Positions 25,962 through 34,459 are shown, counted from the stretch's first letter. The stretch: 64,000 nt of DNA from CADEDH01 sp039029735 (GCA_039029735.1 JBCCFL010000020.1:1-64000); one strand, 5' to 3'. Notes: generated from the sequence alone by a model not told the origin. Numbers and translations are program-made.

Positions 25962-26945
25962 TCAGCCCGACGTTGCCTCCAGCTCGGCCACGAGGGCCTC
26001 GACCTCGGTGATCGCCACGGTGCCGGGCTCGCGACCGTCGGCCGCCAGCATCGCGGCGATACGGCGGAAGGCCTCGTTCACGGGCGTGGCCACACCGTGG
26101 AGGCGGCCCAACAGCACAACCTCACCGTTGAGGTGGTCGGTTTCGATCCGGCCGCTGCCTCTGGCGAGGCTCTGCCACGACGAGCTCCCGCCCCGCGCCT
26201 TGTCATCAGCGAGGCGGAACCCGTCGCGCTGGATGCGCTCCTCGTCCCTGGAGGCCACATCGATGCCGGCAGCAGCGAACACCGCCAGCGCCTCGGCGCC
26301 GGCTCGACGGGCCAGGTCGCTGCCGAAGGCGTCGCGGCCGCAGGCGGCGTCGAGGGCGTTGCCGGTGTTGAGTCGGAGCTTGGCGTACTTGTACCGCATC
26401 ACGTCGGCCCGGGCCTGCGACCGGAACCCGGCGCTGGTCAGCGCGGCGGCGATGCGGGCTGCGCCCTCGTCGGTGCCGGTGGGGTAGCGGCCGACGTCGA
26501 GCACACCGAGGTGGGGCACGCCGCCGCCGTCGACCACACCCGGTTCGAGGTGCTGCGACGGCAGCTGCACACACATGGCGTACACCCTGCTGAACCGTCT
26601 GAGGGCACGCCGCTCGCCCTCCACGCCGTTCTGCGCGCAGACCACGGCGACCGAGGCTGGGGCTCGACGGACGAGGGCGGCCAGGGCCTCCTCGCTGTCC
26701 TGCACCTTGACCGCGAGGATCACCACGTCGTCGGACGACCACGCCAGCTCGTCGGGGTGGCGTACCACCGGGATCGGGAGCTGGTGGCGGCCTGACGGGA
26801 GGTGCAGAGTGAGGCCCCGCTCTGCCATGGCGTCGTGGTGGGCGCCCCGAGCGACAAGGGCCACATCGTGGCCGGCCAGATGGAGGGCCCCTCCGATCAC
26901 GCCACCGACGGCTCCGGCCCCATGGATGACAAATCGTCCGCTCAC
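25962..26945 (-). CDS. 2-dehydropantoate 2-reductase-like (PanE/ApbA) protein
   Basis: The protein of about 327 residues has an N-terminal NADP-binding motif G-A-G-A-V-G-G and the PanE features C-A-Q-N-G-V-E and a helical C-terminal domain with K-L-R-L-N-T-G-N. PanE reduces ketopantoate for CoA biosynthesis, but many paralogues act on other 2-oxo acids, and the context here is not pantothenate biosynthesis. GTG at 26945 puts the Rossmann strand at the usual position; GTG at 26966 is in frame and would add 7 residues. Confidence 0.75.
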   Translation of the reverse strand: MSGRFVIHGAGAVGGVIGGALHLAGHDVALVARGAHHDAMAERGLTLHLPSGRHQLPIPVVRHPDELAWSSDDVVILAVKVQDSEEALAALVRRAPASVAVVCAQNGVEGERRALRRFSRVYAMCVQLPSQHLEPGVVDGGGVPHLGVLDVGRYPTGTDEGAARIAAALTSAGFRSQARADVMRYKYAKLRLNTGNALDAACGRDAFGSDLARRAGAEALAVFAAAGIDVASRDEERIQRDGFRLADDKARGGSSSWQSLARGSGRIETDHLNGEVVLLGRLHGVATPVNEAFRRIAAMLAADGREPGTVAITEVEALVAELEATSG

Positions 26946-26989
26946 GCGACCAGTGTGCCGATTCACCGCCTAGTCTGGCGTCAACGGCA

Positions 26990-27052
26990 ATCTTGACAGT
27001 GGCAAGGGTCACAAGATCAATGCTGGATATCTTGACACTGGACAGTTAGCGT
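26990..27052 (+). promoter_or_regulatory. Promoter region of the MMPL gene with two related ATCTTGACA sites
   Basis: Two copies of ATCTTGACA-x-TGG start at 26990 and 27029, 39 bases apart; the first forms an imperfect palindrome with CAAG (CTTG ... CAAG). A -10-like TAGCGT at 27047-27052 ends 7 bases before the ATG at 27060. The sites resemble those upstream of 34487 and may bind the same regulator. TTGACA inside them is also the -35 consensus, but no -10 stands at a normal distance. Confidence 0.4.
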
Positions 27053-27059
27053 CGTCGGC

Positions 27060-29846
27060 ATGGACACCATCTCTGCCCACCCCGACCCCGACGGCGTCGA
27101 CACCGGCCTGTTCGGAACCCTGTACCGTCGGTTCACCCTCGTGGTGGGCCTTGTTGCCGTCGCAACCGCGGCCCTCGTGGTGCCGCTGCTGACGATGGCT
27201 CCCACCGAGTCGGCATCGACGGAGCCGACCGGCCCTGTCTTCACCGCCCGTGACCGGATCGACGAGCGGTTCGTCTCCTCGGTCCACCCGATCTTCTTCG
27301 TCGTCGAGGACGACGAGGGTGACATCCTCCGGGCCGAGCCACTCCGAGAGCTTCTCCGGGTGTCGGACGAGCTCAGAGCTGATCCGGAGATCGCCCCGAC
27401 GCTGCTCACCTACTTCGACGTGGAGAGTGAGACCGAGGTGGTCGGTCTGGTGACCGTGGCCGATCTCGTCGACGCCCAACTCCCCGGTGGGCTCGCCGAG
27501 GCCACCGACGCCGAGGTCAAGGCCGTCGGCGCCGCCCTCGTCGACCAGCTCGGTCAGGACTCCGAAGCCCTGGCCTTCTCGACGGCCTCCACCCAGGCCG
27601 CCGATGGCACCTGGACCGTTCCCGCCGTCACGCCGCTCGTGGTGACCGACAATCAGATCCTCGGGTTCGGCAACACCTCGGTGAGCCTCGGCGGTGGCAC
27701 TGATGTGGAGGAGTACGACCGGGAGGTGCAGGAGGTGCTGCGTGGTGCCGAGGGCCTCTCGGTCTGGGGCATCGCCATCGACGTGAACCTCACCTCGCAG
27801 GAGCAGGGCGCCGTCGCCGGCCCCTTCATCGGCTTCACGATCGCCGCCGTGTTGTTGATCGTGGGCCTGACCTTCGGCAGCTACTGGGTGGTGGCCACCG
27901 TTGGCAGCCTCCTGATCGCCCTGATCGTGTGGCTCAAGGGCATCACCAACCTGATCGGCTTCGAGGACGACCTCGTGCTGTCGCTCATCGTGCCTGTGGC
28001 CATGATCTCGTTCGGCGTCGACTTCGCCTTCCATGCGATCGGTCGCTACCGGGAGGAGCGGGCCGAAGGCCTGCGGCCGGCCCGGGCCTTCCCCGCTGGC
28101 CTCACCGCGGTGTCGGGTGCGCTGATCCTCGCCCTCACCTCTGGCATTGCTGCCTTCCTCGCCAACGTGAGCGCCGGCATCGAGTCGATCGTTCAGTTCG
28201 GCATCGGCGCCGCCATCGCCCTCGCCGCGGCGTATCTGCTGCTCGGCATCATCTCCCCGATGGTCGTGTCTCGCATCGAGGCCGACATCCCCACCGGCAT
28301 CGGTGGCCGCGGCGCCTCGGTCGGCCGAGTGATCGCCACCGTCGGCGCCGCCATGATGGTGATGGCCTCGGTGTTGCTGATCGTGTTCGTGGCCCCCGTG
28401 GTGGGCGTGATCGTTGCCACCGTGACCGTGCTCGCCATCCTCGTGGTGCCCTACCAGATCCTGCGGAATCGCCACGGCGCCACCGCTGTGGCCCACGCCG
28501 ACGCCGCTCGGCCCAGTGCTGACAACCGGGGCGAGCGAATCTCCGAGGGCATTGGCGGCGCCATCGCCACCCTCGCCCGAGCCCGCCTCGTGGTGCTCCC
28601 GCTCGCCGTGGCGATCAGCGCCGTGGCCGCCGTGTTCGCCCTCCGGGTGGAGACTGCGTTCGACGTGGAGGACTTCTTCTCCTCCGACACCGACTTCGTG
28701 GTCGGCCTCAACGAGCTCGACGACCACGTCGGCGACCGCGGCGGCGAGCCCGCCATCATCTACGTGGAAGGCGACCTGTCCGACCCGGAGGCGCTGGCCA
28801 CCGTGTCGAGTGCGCTCGACGAGGTGCGGGCGCTCGACGTGGGCACCTTGGCCAAGCTCGATGGCGAGGTCGACATCCGGGGCGGCATCTTCGACGTGTT
28901 CGACGCGGTGTGGGCATCTCCGGCGGCCCAGGGCATGATCACTGCCACCTCGGGCGTGGAACTCACCGACACCGATGGCAACCGCATCCCCGACACTCGG
29001 GAGCAGATCGAAGCCATCGTGGCGGTCGGATCGGAGCGGGGCATCCCGTTCGACGAGCAGCGGCTCGCCCTCACTCCCGACGACGTGCAGACCAGCATCG
29101 ACCTGGACGGCCTCTCGGCTGATCAGCCGGACGCCGCCACCGTGTTCGAGCTCGGGCTGGTGAACAGCCGGGCCCAGGAGTCGGTGGCCGACGCCCGCAC
29201 GGTGCTCGATCCCATCACCGAGCAGCTCGGTGACGACCTCGGCGGCACCTTCGTCCAGGTCACCGGCAGCCCGTTCGTCCGCGGCGCCTCTCTCGACGCC
29301 ACGAGCCGAGCTCTCATCGTGTCGCTCCCGATCGCCCTCGGCATCTGTCTCGCCATTGCGGCGCTCTTCCTCCGGTCGCTCCGCTACGGCCTCGCCGCCA
29401 TCGTGCCGATCCTGATGGTGGTGGCCTGGCTGTACGGCTTCATGGAGGTGGCGGGCTACTCGATCAACATCGTCACCGCCACGATCGGCGCCGTGTCGAT
29501 CGGTATCGGCATCGACTTCGCCCTCCACTACATCGCCCGCTACCGCGAGGAGCTCGCCCGCCACGGCAGCCGCAATGTGGCGGTGCGCATCGCGGGCGAA
29601 GGCACCGGGGCGGCGCTCGTGGCCTCGGCGGTCAGCTCAGCGGTCGGCTTCGGGATCATGGCGTTCGCTCCCATGCCCCTGTTCGCCGCCTACGGGCTGC
29701 TCACCGCCCTCATGATCGCCATGGCCCTGGTTGCAACCCTGGTGGTGCTGCCTGGTCTGCTGGTGCTCATCACCCGCGACGCCGAGCCCGGGGCCGACAG
29801 CGTGGATCTCGTTGCCGAGCGTGAGGTGGCTAGCGTCGGGGTGTAG
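27060..29846 (+). CDS. MMPL/RND-family membrane exporter
   Basis: The 928-residue protein has the duplicated RND layout: one membrane segment, a large extracytoplasmic loop, five segments, and the same again. The paired sequences G-V-D-F-A-F-H-A-I-G-R-Y-R-E-E and G-I-D-F-A-L-H-Y-I-A-R-Y-R-E-E mark the two membrane halves. MMPL members export lipids or act as sterol/hopanoid transporters. No accessory protein is adjacent. A -10-like hexamer 7 bases before the ATG and no ribosome-binding site suggest a leaderless mRNA. Confidence 0.85.
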   Translation: MDTISAHPDPDGVDTGLFGTLYRRFTLVVGLVAVATAALVVPLLTMAPTESASTEPTGPVFTARDRIDERFVSSVHPIFFVVEDDEGDILRAEPLRELLRVSDELRADPEIAPTLLTYFDVESETEVVGLVTVADLVDAQLPGGLAEATDAEVKAVGAALVDQLGQDSEALAFSTASTQAADGTWTVPAVTPLVVTDNQILGFGNTSVSLGGGTDVEEYDREVQEVLRGAEGLSVWGIAIDVNLTSQEQGAVAGPFIGFTIAAVLLIVGLTFGSYWVVATVGSLLIALIVWLKGITNLIGFEDDLVLSLIVPVAMISFGVDFAFHAIGRYREERAEGLRPARAFPAGLTAVSGALILALTSGIAAFLANVSAGIESIVQFGIGAAIALAAAYLLLGIISPMVVSRIEADIPTGIGGRGASVGRVIATVGAAMMVMASVLLIVFVAPVVGVIVATVTVLAILVVPYQILRNRHGATAVAHADAARPSADNRGERISEGIGGAIATLARARLVVLPLAVAISAVAAVFALRVETAFDVEDFFSSDTDFVVGLNELDDHVGDRGGEPAIIYVEGDLSDPEALATVSSALDEVRALDVGTLAKLDGEVDIRGGIFDVFDAVWASPAAQGMITATSGVELTDTDGNRIPDTREQIEAIVAVGSERGIPFDEQRLALTPDDVQTSIDLDGLSADQPDAATVFELGLVNSRAQESVADARTVLDPITEQLGDDLGGTFVQVTGSPFVRGASLDATSRALIVSLPIALGICLAIAALFLRSLRYGLAAIVPILMVVAWLYGFMEVAGYSINIVTATIGAVSIGIGIDFALHYIARYREELARHGSRNVAVRIAGEGTGAALVASAVSSAVGFGIMAFAPMPLFAAYGLLTALMIAMALVATLVVLPGLLVLITRDAEPGADSVDLVAEREVASVGV

Positions 29847-29892
29847 TGCACCCCTCATCACCACTCCGACACCGAGCCGAGCCCAGGCCCGC

Positions 29893-30966
29893 ATGAGCCA
29901 GCAGGCAATCCCCTGTGTGCTCATGCGGGCCGGCTCGTCCCGGGGGCCGTTCTTCTTGGCCTCCGACCTGCCGTCCGACCGTGGGGAGCTGTCGGCGTTG
30001 CTGCTGCGGGTGATGGGCTCACCCGACGCTCGCCAGATCGACGGCCTCGGCGGCGCCACCACCGTCACGAGCAAGGTGGCAATCGTCTCGCCGTCCGACG
30101 TGCCGGGGGTCGACGTCGACTTCCTGTTCGCCCAGGTGGAGATCGAGCGGGCCGACGTCGACTGGGCGCCGACGTGCGGCAACATGCTCGCCGGGGTTGC
30201 ACCGTTCGCCATCGAACACGGACTGGTGGCTGCCGCCGACGGCGAGACACACGTGGTGGTCCGGGCAGTCAACACCGACACAGTGATCGACGCCGTGGTG
30301 CAGACCCCCGGAGGAGCGGTGACGTGGGCCGGACGCCAGGCCATGGCCGGCGTCCCCGGCACCGCAGCACCCATCCAGCTCCTGTTCCGGTCCGTGAGTG
30401 GCACCCACACGGGCCGTCTGCTTCCCACGGGCAACGTGGTCGACCTGTTCGACGGGGTGGAGGCCACGTGTGTCGATGCCGTGATGCCCACCGTGCACGT
30501 GCGGGCCGTCGAGATGGGCTTCACCGCCACCGAGCCCGCAGCCGAGATCCACGGAGATGTCGCCTTCATGGCTCGGATGGAGCGGATCCGCCGGTTGGCC
30601 GGTGAGGCAATGGGCTTCGGCGACGTGAGCCGCAGCGTTGTGCCCAAGTTCGCCATGGTCGCGCCACCGGTCGGATCGGCTCACCTTGCGGCCCGCTACC
30701 TCACCCCCTCACAGTGTCATCCCGCCTACGCCCTGTCCGGGTCGATATCGGCGGCATCTGGAGCACTCGTCGATGGGTCGATCGTGGCCGAGGTGGTTCG
30801 GCCGGATGCCCGGATGCCCGAACTGGTCGAGATCGAGCACCCCAGTGGCTCCATCGAGGTGGCGTTGCGGGCCGACGTGTCGGTGCAACCGCCCCTGATC
30901 ACGGCTGGTGGTTCGGTCCGCACGGCTCGCCCGATCATGCGGGGCGAGGTGTTGGTGCCGAGCTGA
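29893..30966 (+). CDS. PrpF-like isomerase/tautomerase
   Basis: The 357-residue protein matches the PrpF/4-oxalomesaconate tautomerase family: I-P-C-V-L-M-R-A-G-S-S-R-G-P-F-F, M-G-S-P-D, I-D-G-L-G-G-A, T-S-K-V-A-I and C-G-N-M-L-A appear in order. The enzymes shift double bonds in tricarboxylic or dicarboxylic acids (aconitate, methylaconitate, oxalomesaconate). No methylcitrate or gallate genes are near, so the substrate is open. It begins 47 bases after the exporter gene; the ATG at 29893 gives the standard N-terminus. No clear ribosome-binding site. Confidence 0.83.
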   Translation: MSQQAIPCVLMRAGSSRGPFFLASDLPSDRGELSALLLRVMGSPDARQIDGLGGATTVTSKVAIVSPSDVPGVDVDFLFAQVEIERADVDWAPTCGNMLAGVAPFAIEHGLVAAADGETHVVVRAVNTDTVIDAVVQTPGGAVTWAGRQAMAGVPGTAAPIQLLFRSVSGTHTGRLLPTGNVVDLFDGVEATCVDAVMPTVHVRAVEMGFTATEPAAEIHGDVAFMARMERIRRLAGEAMGFGDVSRSVVPKFAMVAPPVGSAHLAARYLTPSQCHPAYALSGSISAASGALVDGSIVAEVVRPDARMPELVEIEHPSGSIEVALRADVSVQPPLITAGGSVRTARPIMRGEVLVPS

Positions 30967-31037
30967 GCCTGCCCCCGGGTGTATCGGGCGGGCAGCGTTG
31001 TGGTGCATCGCCCACAGTGTCGAGCGGGCTGGGCCGA

Positions 31038-31043
31038 TACCGT
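31038..31043 (+). promoter_or_regulatory. -10-like hexamer of the phosphorylase gene (leaderless)
   Basis: TACCGT ends 7 bases before the GTG at 31051, suggesting that the phosphorylase-aldolase pair starts its own transcript. Confidence 0.45.
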
Positions 31044-31050
31044 CGATGCA

Positions 31051-31815
31051 GTGCTGGGCGTGATCACCGGAAGCGGGCTCTACGAGCTGCCCGGCTTGGG
31101 CGACCCTGCCCACGGGGACGTGTCAACGCCCTACGGCGATGCCACCGTCACCCGGGGTACGTGGCACGGCCAGCCGGTGGCCTTCGTGGCGCGCCACGGC
31201 AGCGGCCACACCGTTGCGCCCCACGCGATCAACTACCGGGCCAACGTCTGGGCGTTGCAGTCCGTCGGCGTCACCGATGTGCTGGCCACCGCGGTCAGCG
31301 GCGGGATCAGCAGCGAGATGGCACCGGGGCGTCTGGTGCTGATCAGCGACGTGATCGACTTTACGGCTGGTCGGGCGTGTACCTTTTTCGATGGTGCTAC
31401 AGATCCCGGCTTCGGGGCCGGTCGGGGCGTCACCCACACTGACATGACACATCCCTACCATCCCGACCTCCGCGACCTCCTCCGGCGGGCCGCTGCGGCC
31501 GCATCGGTCGACGTCATCGACGGTGCCGTGTACTGCACCACCAACGGCCCCCGCTTCGAGACGCCGGCCGAGATCACCATGATGGGCCGTCTCGGTGGTG
31601 ACCTGGTGGGCATGACCGGATACCCCGAGGTGGCGCTGGCCAATGAGGCCGGCTTGCGCTACGCGTCGGTCGGCATCGTGTCGAACTGGGCCGCCGGCAT
31701 CGCCGACGCCCCACTGTCGGCCGACGACATCTTCGCCGTGATCTCCGATGCCGGTGATCGCCTCTATCGTCTCTTCGGTTCCGCCGCCGAACTGCACGCA
31801 GGATCTTCCGCATGA
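31051..31815 (+). CDS. S-methyl-5'-thioinosine phosphorylase-like purine nucleoside phosphorylase
   Basis: The 254-residue protein belongs to the trimeric PNP/MTAP family: phosphate-binding T-G-S-G-L at the N-terminus, R-H-G at 48-50, T-T-N-G-P-R-F-E-T-P-A-E at about 163-174 and M-T-G-Y-P-E at 188-193. Where MTA phosphorylases have an Asp that binds the 6-amino group, this protein has N212 in V-S-N-W-A-A-G, as in 6-oxopurine enzymes and in the methylthioinosine phosphorylase of Pseudomonas. It would split methylthioinosine (or inosine or 5'-deoxyinosine) to hypoxanthine and the 1-phosphate sugar. A deaminase that could supply such substrates is encoded at 36569. Its stop overlaps the aldolase ATG. 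Confidence 0.75.
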   Translation: MLGVITGSGLYELPGLGDPAHGDVSTPYGDATVTRGTWHGQPVAFVARHGSGHTVAPHAINYRANVWALQSVGVTDVLATAVSGGISSEMAPGRLVLISDVIDFTAGRACTFFDGATDPGFGAGRGVTHTDMTHPYHPDLRDLLRRAAAAASVDVIDGAVYCTTNGPRFETPAEITMMGRLGGDLVGMTGYPEVALANEAGLRYASVGIVSNWAAGIADAPLSADDIFAVISDAGDRLYRLFGSAAELHAGSSA

Positions 31816-32534
31816 AACTCGCCATCGACATCATCGCCACCGCTCAGGCCATGAACTCCAGTGGCATCAACTCGGGAACCGCCGGCAACGTATCGGCTCG
31901 AACCTCGTCGGGGATGCTGGTCACGCCATCGGGGATGGACTACGAGCAGCTCACCCCCGAAGACATCGTGGCCATGGACTTCGACACGTCCTGGTTCGCG
32001 ACCAACAATCTCAAGCCGTCGTCGGAGTGGCGGATGCATCTCGACGTGCTCCGGGCCCGGCCCGATCTCAATGCCGTGGTGCACACCCACTCCACCCACG
32101 CCACCGCGTTGTCACTGCACGGCCGGGGGCTCGGCCCCTACCACTACATGGTGGCCGCCGCCGGGGGTCATGACATCCGGTGTGCGCCCTATGCCACGTT
32201 CGGGAGCCAGGAGCTGTCGGATGCTGCGGTCACGGCCCTCGAAGGGCGACGGGCGTGCCTGCTGGCCCACCACGGTGTGTTGGCCGCCGGCCCCGATCTC
32301 GCATCGGCGTTGTCGCTCGCAATCCAGGTCGAAGAACTGGCCCATCAGTACCTCGCCTCGCTTGCCCTGGGGGAGCCCCCACAGCTCACGGTGTCGGAGA
32401 TGCGCCGGGTGGTGGCCAAGTTCGAGCGGTCGGGCTACGGGTCGGCGCCGCGCCGTCTCAGCCCGGACGACGATCGCGATTCCACGCTGCTCGACCTCGA
32501 AGGTCGCGAGCCGATTCTCCATCTCGAGAACTGA
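31812..32534 (+). CDS. Class II (L-fuculose-1-phosphate type) aldolase
   Basis: The 240-residue protein has the zinc-aldolase motifs of the FucA/AraD/adducin family: S-G-T-A-G-N-V-S-A-R, catalytic E72 (S-S-E-W-R-M-H), zinc ligands H91 and H93 (V-V-H-T-H) and H153 (L-L-A-H-H-G-V). These align with E73, H92, H94 and H155 of E. coli FucA. In the DHAP shunt a member of this family (Ald2) cleaves 5-methylthioribulose-1-phosphate or 5-deoxyribulose-1-phosphate to DHAP and an aldehyde. Overlap with the phosphorylase gene (ATGA) and MtnA nearby support that role. MtnB dehydratases share the fold and are the main alternative. Confidence 0.75.
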   Translation: MKLAIDIIATAQAMNSSGINSGTAGNVSARTSSGMLVTPSGMDYEQLTPEDIVAMDFDTSWFATNNLKPSSEWRMHLDVLRARPDLNAVVHTHSTHATALSLHGRGLGPYHYMVAAAGGHDIRCAPYATFGSQELSDAAVTALEGRRACLLAHHGVLAAGPDLASALSLAIQVEELAHQYLASLALGEPPQLTVSEMRRVVAKFERSGYGSAPRRLSPDDDRDSTLLDLEGREPILHLEN

Positions 32535-32606
32535 TCCAGCTGGAACTGGGCCCCATCCCCTGAGCTAGCGTCGACCGACACGACGACGATCGAAGGGGGA
32601 GTGGCC

Positions 32607-33758
32607 ATGAAGACTCGTGCTGCAGTCCTGCACGGCATCGGCGAGCGGTGGAGCGTCGAGGAGATCGAGCTCGATCCACCTGGCCCCGGTGAGGTGTTGG
32701 TGAAAACGGCCTACGCCGGGCTCTGTCACAGTGACGAACATCTCGTGACCGGCGACATGGTGCCGCCTCAGGAGCTGCTGGATCAGCTCCCGCGCAAGAC
32801 GATGTTTCCCATCATCGGTGGCCACGAGGGATCAGGCGTTGTCACCGAGGTGGGCCCCAACGTCACCAAGGTGGCAGTCGGCGACCACGTGAGCTGTTCG
32901 TTCGTGCCGGCCTGCGGCATCTGCCCCCCGTGCGCCGAAGGGCGCCAGAACCTGTGCGATCTCGGGGCTCGCACCTTCGGTGGGGGCATGATCACCGACG
33001 GCACCTATCGCACGCACACCGCGGACGGCACTGTGCTCGGCAAGCTCGCCCAGCTCGGCACGTTCAGTGAGTACATGACGGTGGCCCAGGAGTCGGTGAT
33101 CAGAGTGGAGCCCGACCTTCCGCTCGACGTGGTCTGCCTGGTGAGCTGTGGCGTGGCCACCGGTTACGGGTCGGCGGTCAACCGCGCCGACATCCGCCCG
33201 GGCGACACCGTTGTGGTGGTTGGCTGTGGCGGGATCGGGATGAACGCCGTACAGGGAGCGGCTGCGGCCGGCGCCGTGAACGTCGTGGCTGTCGACCCGA
33301 TCGAGTTCAAGCGGGAGCAGGCGATGGCCTTCGGCGCCACCCACACCGCCAACTCGGTCCAGGACGCCGTCGACATCGTGCGCGATCTCACCTGGGGTCG
33401 CATGGCGCACTCGGTGATCTTGACCCCTGGTGTGCTCACGGGCGATCTCGTCCAGCCGGCCATGGACCTCACAGCCAAGGGCGGCACGGTCGTGGCGACC
33501 GCCGTCGCCCCGATGTCGCAACAAGACGTCAAGCTGGACCTGTCGCGCCTCACGCTGTGGCAGAAGGAGCTGCGGGGCACGATCTTCGGCTCGGCCAGTC
33601 CGAACCATCGCATCCCAGAGCTGTTGATGATGTACCGCCAGGGGCGGCTCAAGCTCGACGAGCTCATCACCCGTCGCTACTCGCTCGACGAGATCAACGA
33701 GGGCTACGACGACATGAACGCCGGCATCAACATCCGGGGTGTGATCGAGTTCGACTGA
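32607..33758 (+). CDS. NDMA-dependent-type zinc alcohol dehydrogenase
   Basis: The 383-residue protein is a medium-chain zinc alcohol dehydrogenase: catalytic zinc ligands C40 and H73 (G-G-H-E), structural zinc cysteines C103, C106, C109 and C117, and coenzyme motif G-C-G-G-I-G-M-N-A-V-Q-G. The S-F-V-P-A-C-G-x-C and F-K-R-E-Q-A sequences match the actinobacterial NDMA-dependent alcohol dehydrogenase group, whose bound nicotinamide is recycled by an unusual acceptor. It follows the aldolase gene by 72 bases and could reduce or oxidise the aldehyde that enzyme makes. GGGGGA lies 6 bases before the ATG; a -10-like TAGCGT at 32567-32572 could start a short leader. Confidence 0.83.
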   Translation: MKTRAAVLHGIGERWSVEEIELDPPGPGEVLVKTAYAGLCHSDEHLVTGDMVPPQELLDQLPRKTMFPIIGGHEGSGVVTEVGPNVTKVAVGDHVSCSFVPACGICPPCAEGRQNLCDLGARTFGGGMITDGTYRTHTADGTVLGKLAQLGTFSEYMTVAQESVIRVEPDLPLDVVCLVSCGVATGYGSAVNRADIRPGDTVVVVGCGGIGMNAVQGAAAAGAVNVVAVDPIEFKREQAMAFGATHTANSVQDAVDIVRDLTWGRMAHSVILTPGVLTGDLVQPAMDLTAKGGTVVATAVAPMSQQDVKLDLSRLTLWQKELRGTIFGSASPNHRIPELLMMYRQGRLKLDELITRRYSLDEINEGYDDMNAGINIRGVIEFD

Positions 33759-33811
33759 CCTGCGTCGAGCCGTCCGACCGGCGGCTCCCGGGTGCCATCG
33801 GGCGGTGGCGG

Positions 33812-33817
33812 TATGGT
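33812..33817 (+). promoter_or_regulatory. -10-like hexamer of the GNAT gene (leaderless)
   Basis: TATGGT ends 7 bases before the ATG at 33825. It also argues against the in-frame ATG at 33813, which would lie inside it. Confidence 0.45.
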
Positions 33818-33824
33818 CTCGGCC

Positions 33825-34361
33825 ATGCGTCTCGTCGAACCAGACACCCCCGGTGCCATCGCCATCACCGTGTGGGATCTGGTGATGGCCTCACCGCCCG
33901 CGACCGAGGTGGATGCCGCGCCCGTGGGTGTCGAGGTGGTCGAGGCCACCGAACCGGCCCCTGATCTCAGCGCCTTCTACTACCGGGCGGTCGGCCGCGA
34001 CTGGCAATGGGTGGACCGCGAGAGCTGGACCGACGCCCAGTGGCTCGCCTGGGTCGACCGCCCCGAGCACCATCTCCACACCCTGTCGGTGGCCGGCGCA
34101 CCCGGCGGCTACGTCGAGCTGGAGCAGCAGGACGGTGGCGCGGTCGAGATCGCCTACTTCGGCCTCACCCCCAAGGCTCGGGGTCACGGGCTCGGGCGAT
34201 GGTTTCTGTCCTACGCCATCGCCATTGCGTGGGCCCTGCCCGGTACGAGTCGACTGTGGCTCCACACGTGCAGCCTCGACGGGCCGGCTGCGCTGCCGAA
34301 CTATCTCAACCGTGGCTTCGAGGTCAGCCGTGAGTACACGGAGTGGCGCCGGCCGAGTTGA
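33825..34361 (+). CDS. GNAT-family N-acetyltransferase
   Basis: The 178-residue protein has the GNAT core: the strand V-E-I-A-Y-F-G-L-T-P followed by K-A-R-G-H-G-L-G-R-W, the acetyl-CoA pyrophosphate loop (R/Q-x-x-G-x-G/A), and a late L-P-N-Y-L-N-R-G-F-E motif. Substrate unknown. It sits between the alcohol dehydrogenase and oxidoreductase genes and appears to have its own leaderless promoter, so it may not belong to the salvage pathway. Confidence 0.78.
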   Translation: MRLVEPDTPGAIAITVWDLVMASPPATEVDAAPVGVEVVEATEPAPDLSAFYYRAVGRDWQWVDRESWTDAQWLAWVDRPEHHLHTLSVAGAPGGYVELEQQDGGAVEIAYFGLTPKARGHGLGRWFLSYAIAIAWALPGTSRLWLHTCSLDGPAALPNYLNRGFEVSREYTEWRRPS

Positions 34362-34388
34362 CAACTGCTCGAGAGCAATTCGAGCCCA

Positions 34389-34459
34389 GATCTTGTCACC
34401 GGAAAGATAAGGGGGTAGGGTCTGGATCGAACCCTGATCTTTCTAGTGGAAAGATCAGG
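34389..34459 (+). promoter_or_regulatory. Promoter with two operator-like palindromes
   Basis: TTGTCA (34393-34398) and TAGGGT (34416-34421) are 17 bases apart and form a good sigma-70-type promoter. One palindrome-like site, GATCTT...GGAAAGAT, overlaps the -35 (from 34389). A second, perfect palindrome with 11-base arms (CCTGATCTTTC / GAAAGATCAGG, 5-base centre) lies at 34433-34459, just after the expected transcription start. The two sites are 47 bases apart. This is the layout of a repressor with two operators controlling the oxidoreductase gene at 34487. Confidence 0.65.

Noticed and set aside
26993..27037. TTGACA at 26993 and 27032 as ordinary -35 elements for the MMPL gene
   Set aside because: No -10-like hexamer lies 16-19 bases downstream of either; the shared flanking sequence suggests regulator sites instead.
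27009..29564. Minus-strand frame of 851 residues
   Set aside because: It is the antisense of the MMPL exporter gene, with the Asp/His/Gly bias of antisense high-GC frames.
31812..32534. MtnB (methylthioribulose-1-phosphate dehydratase) as identity of the class II aldolase
   Set aside because: MtnB shares the fold, but the catalytic Glu and zinc ligands align with FucA, and no later mtn genes are present. Kept as an alternative, not as the call.
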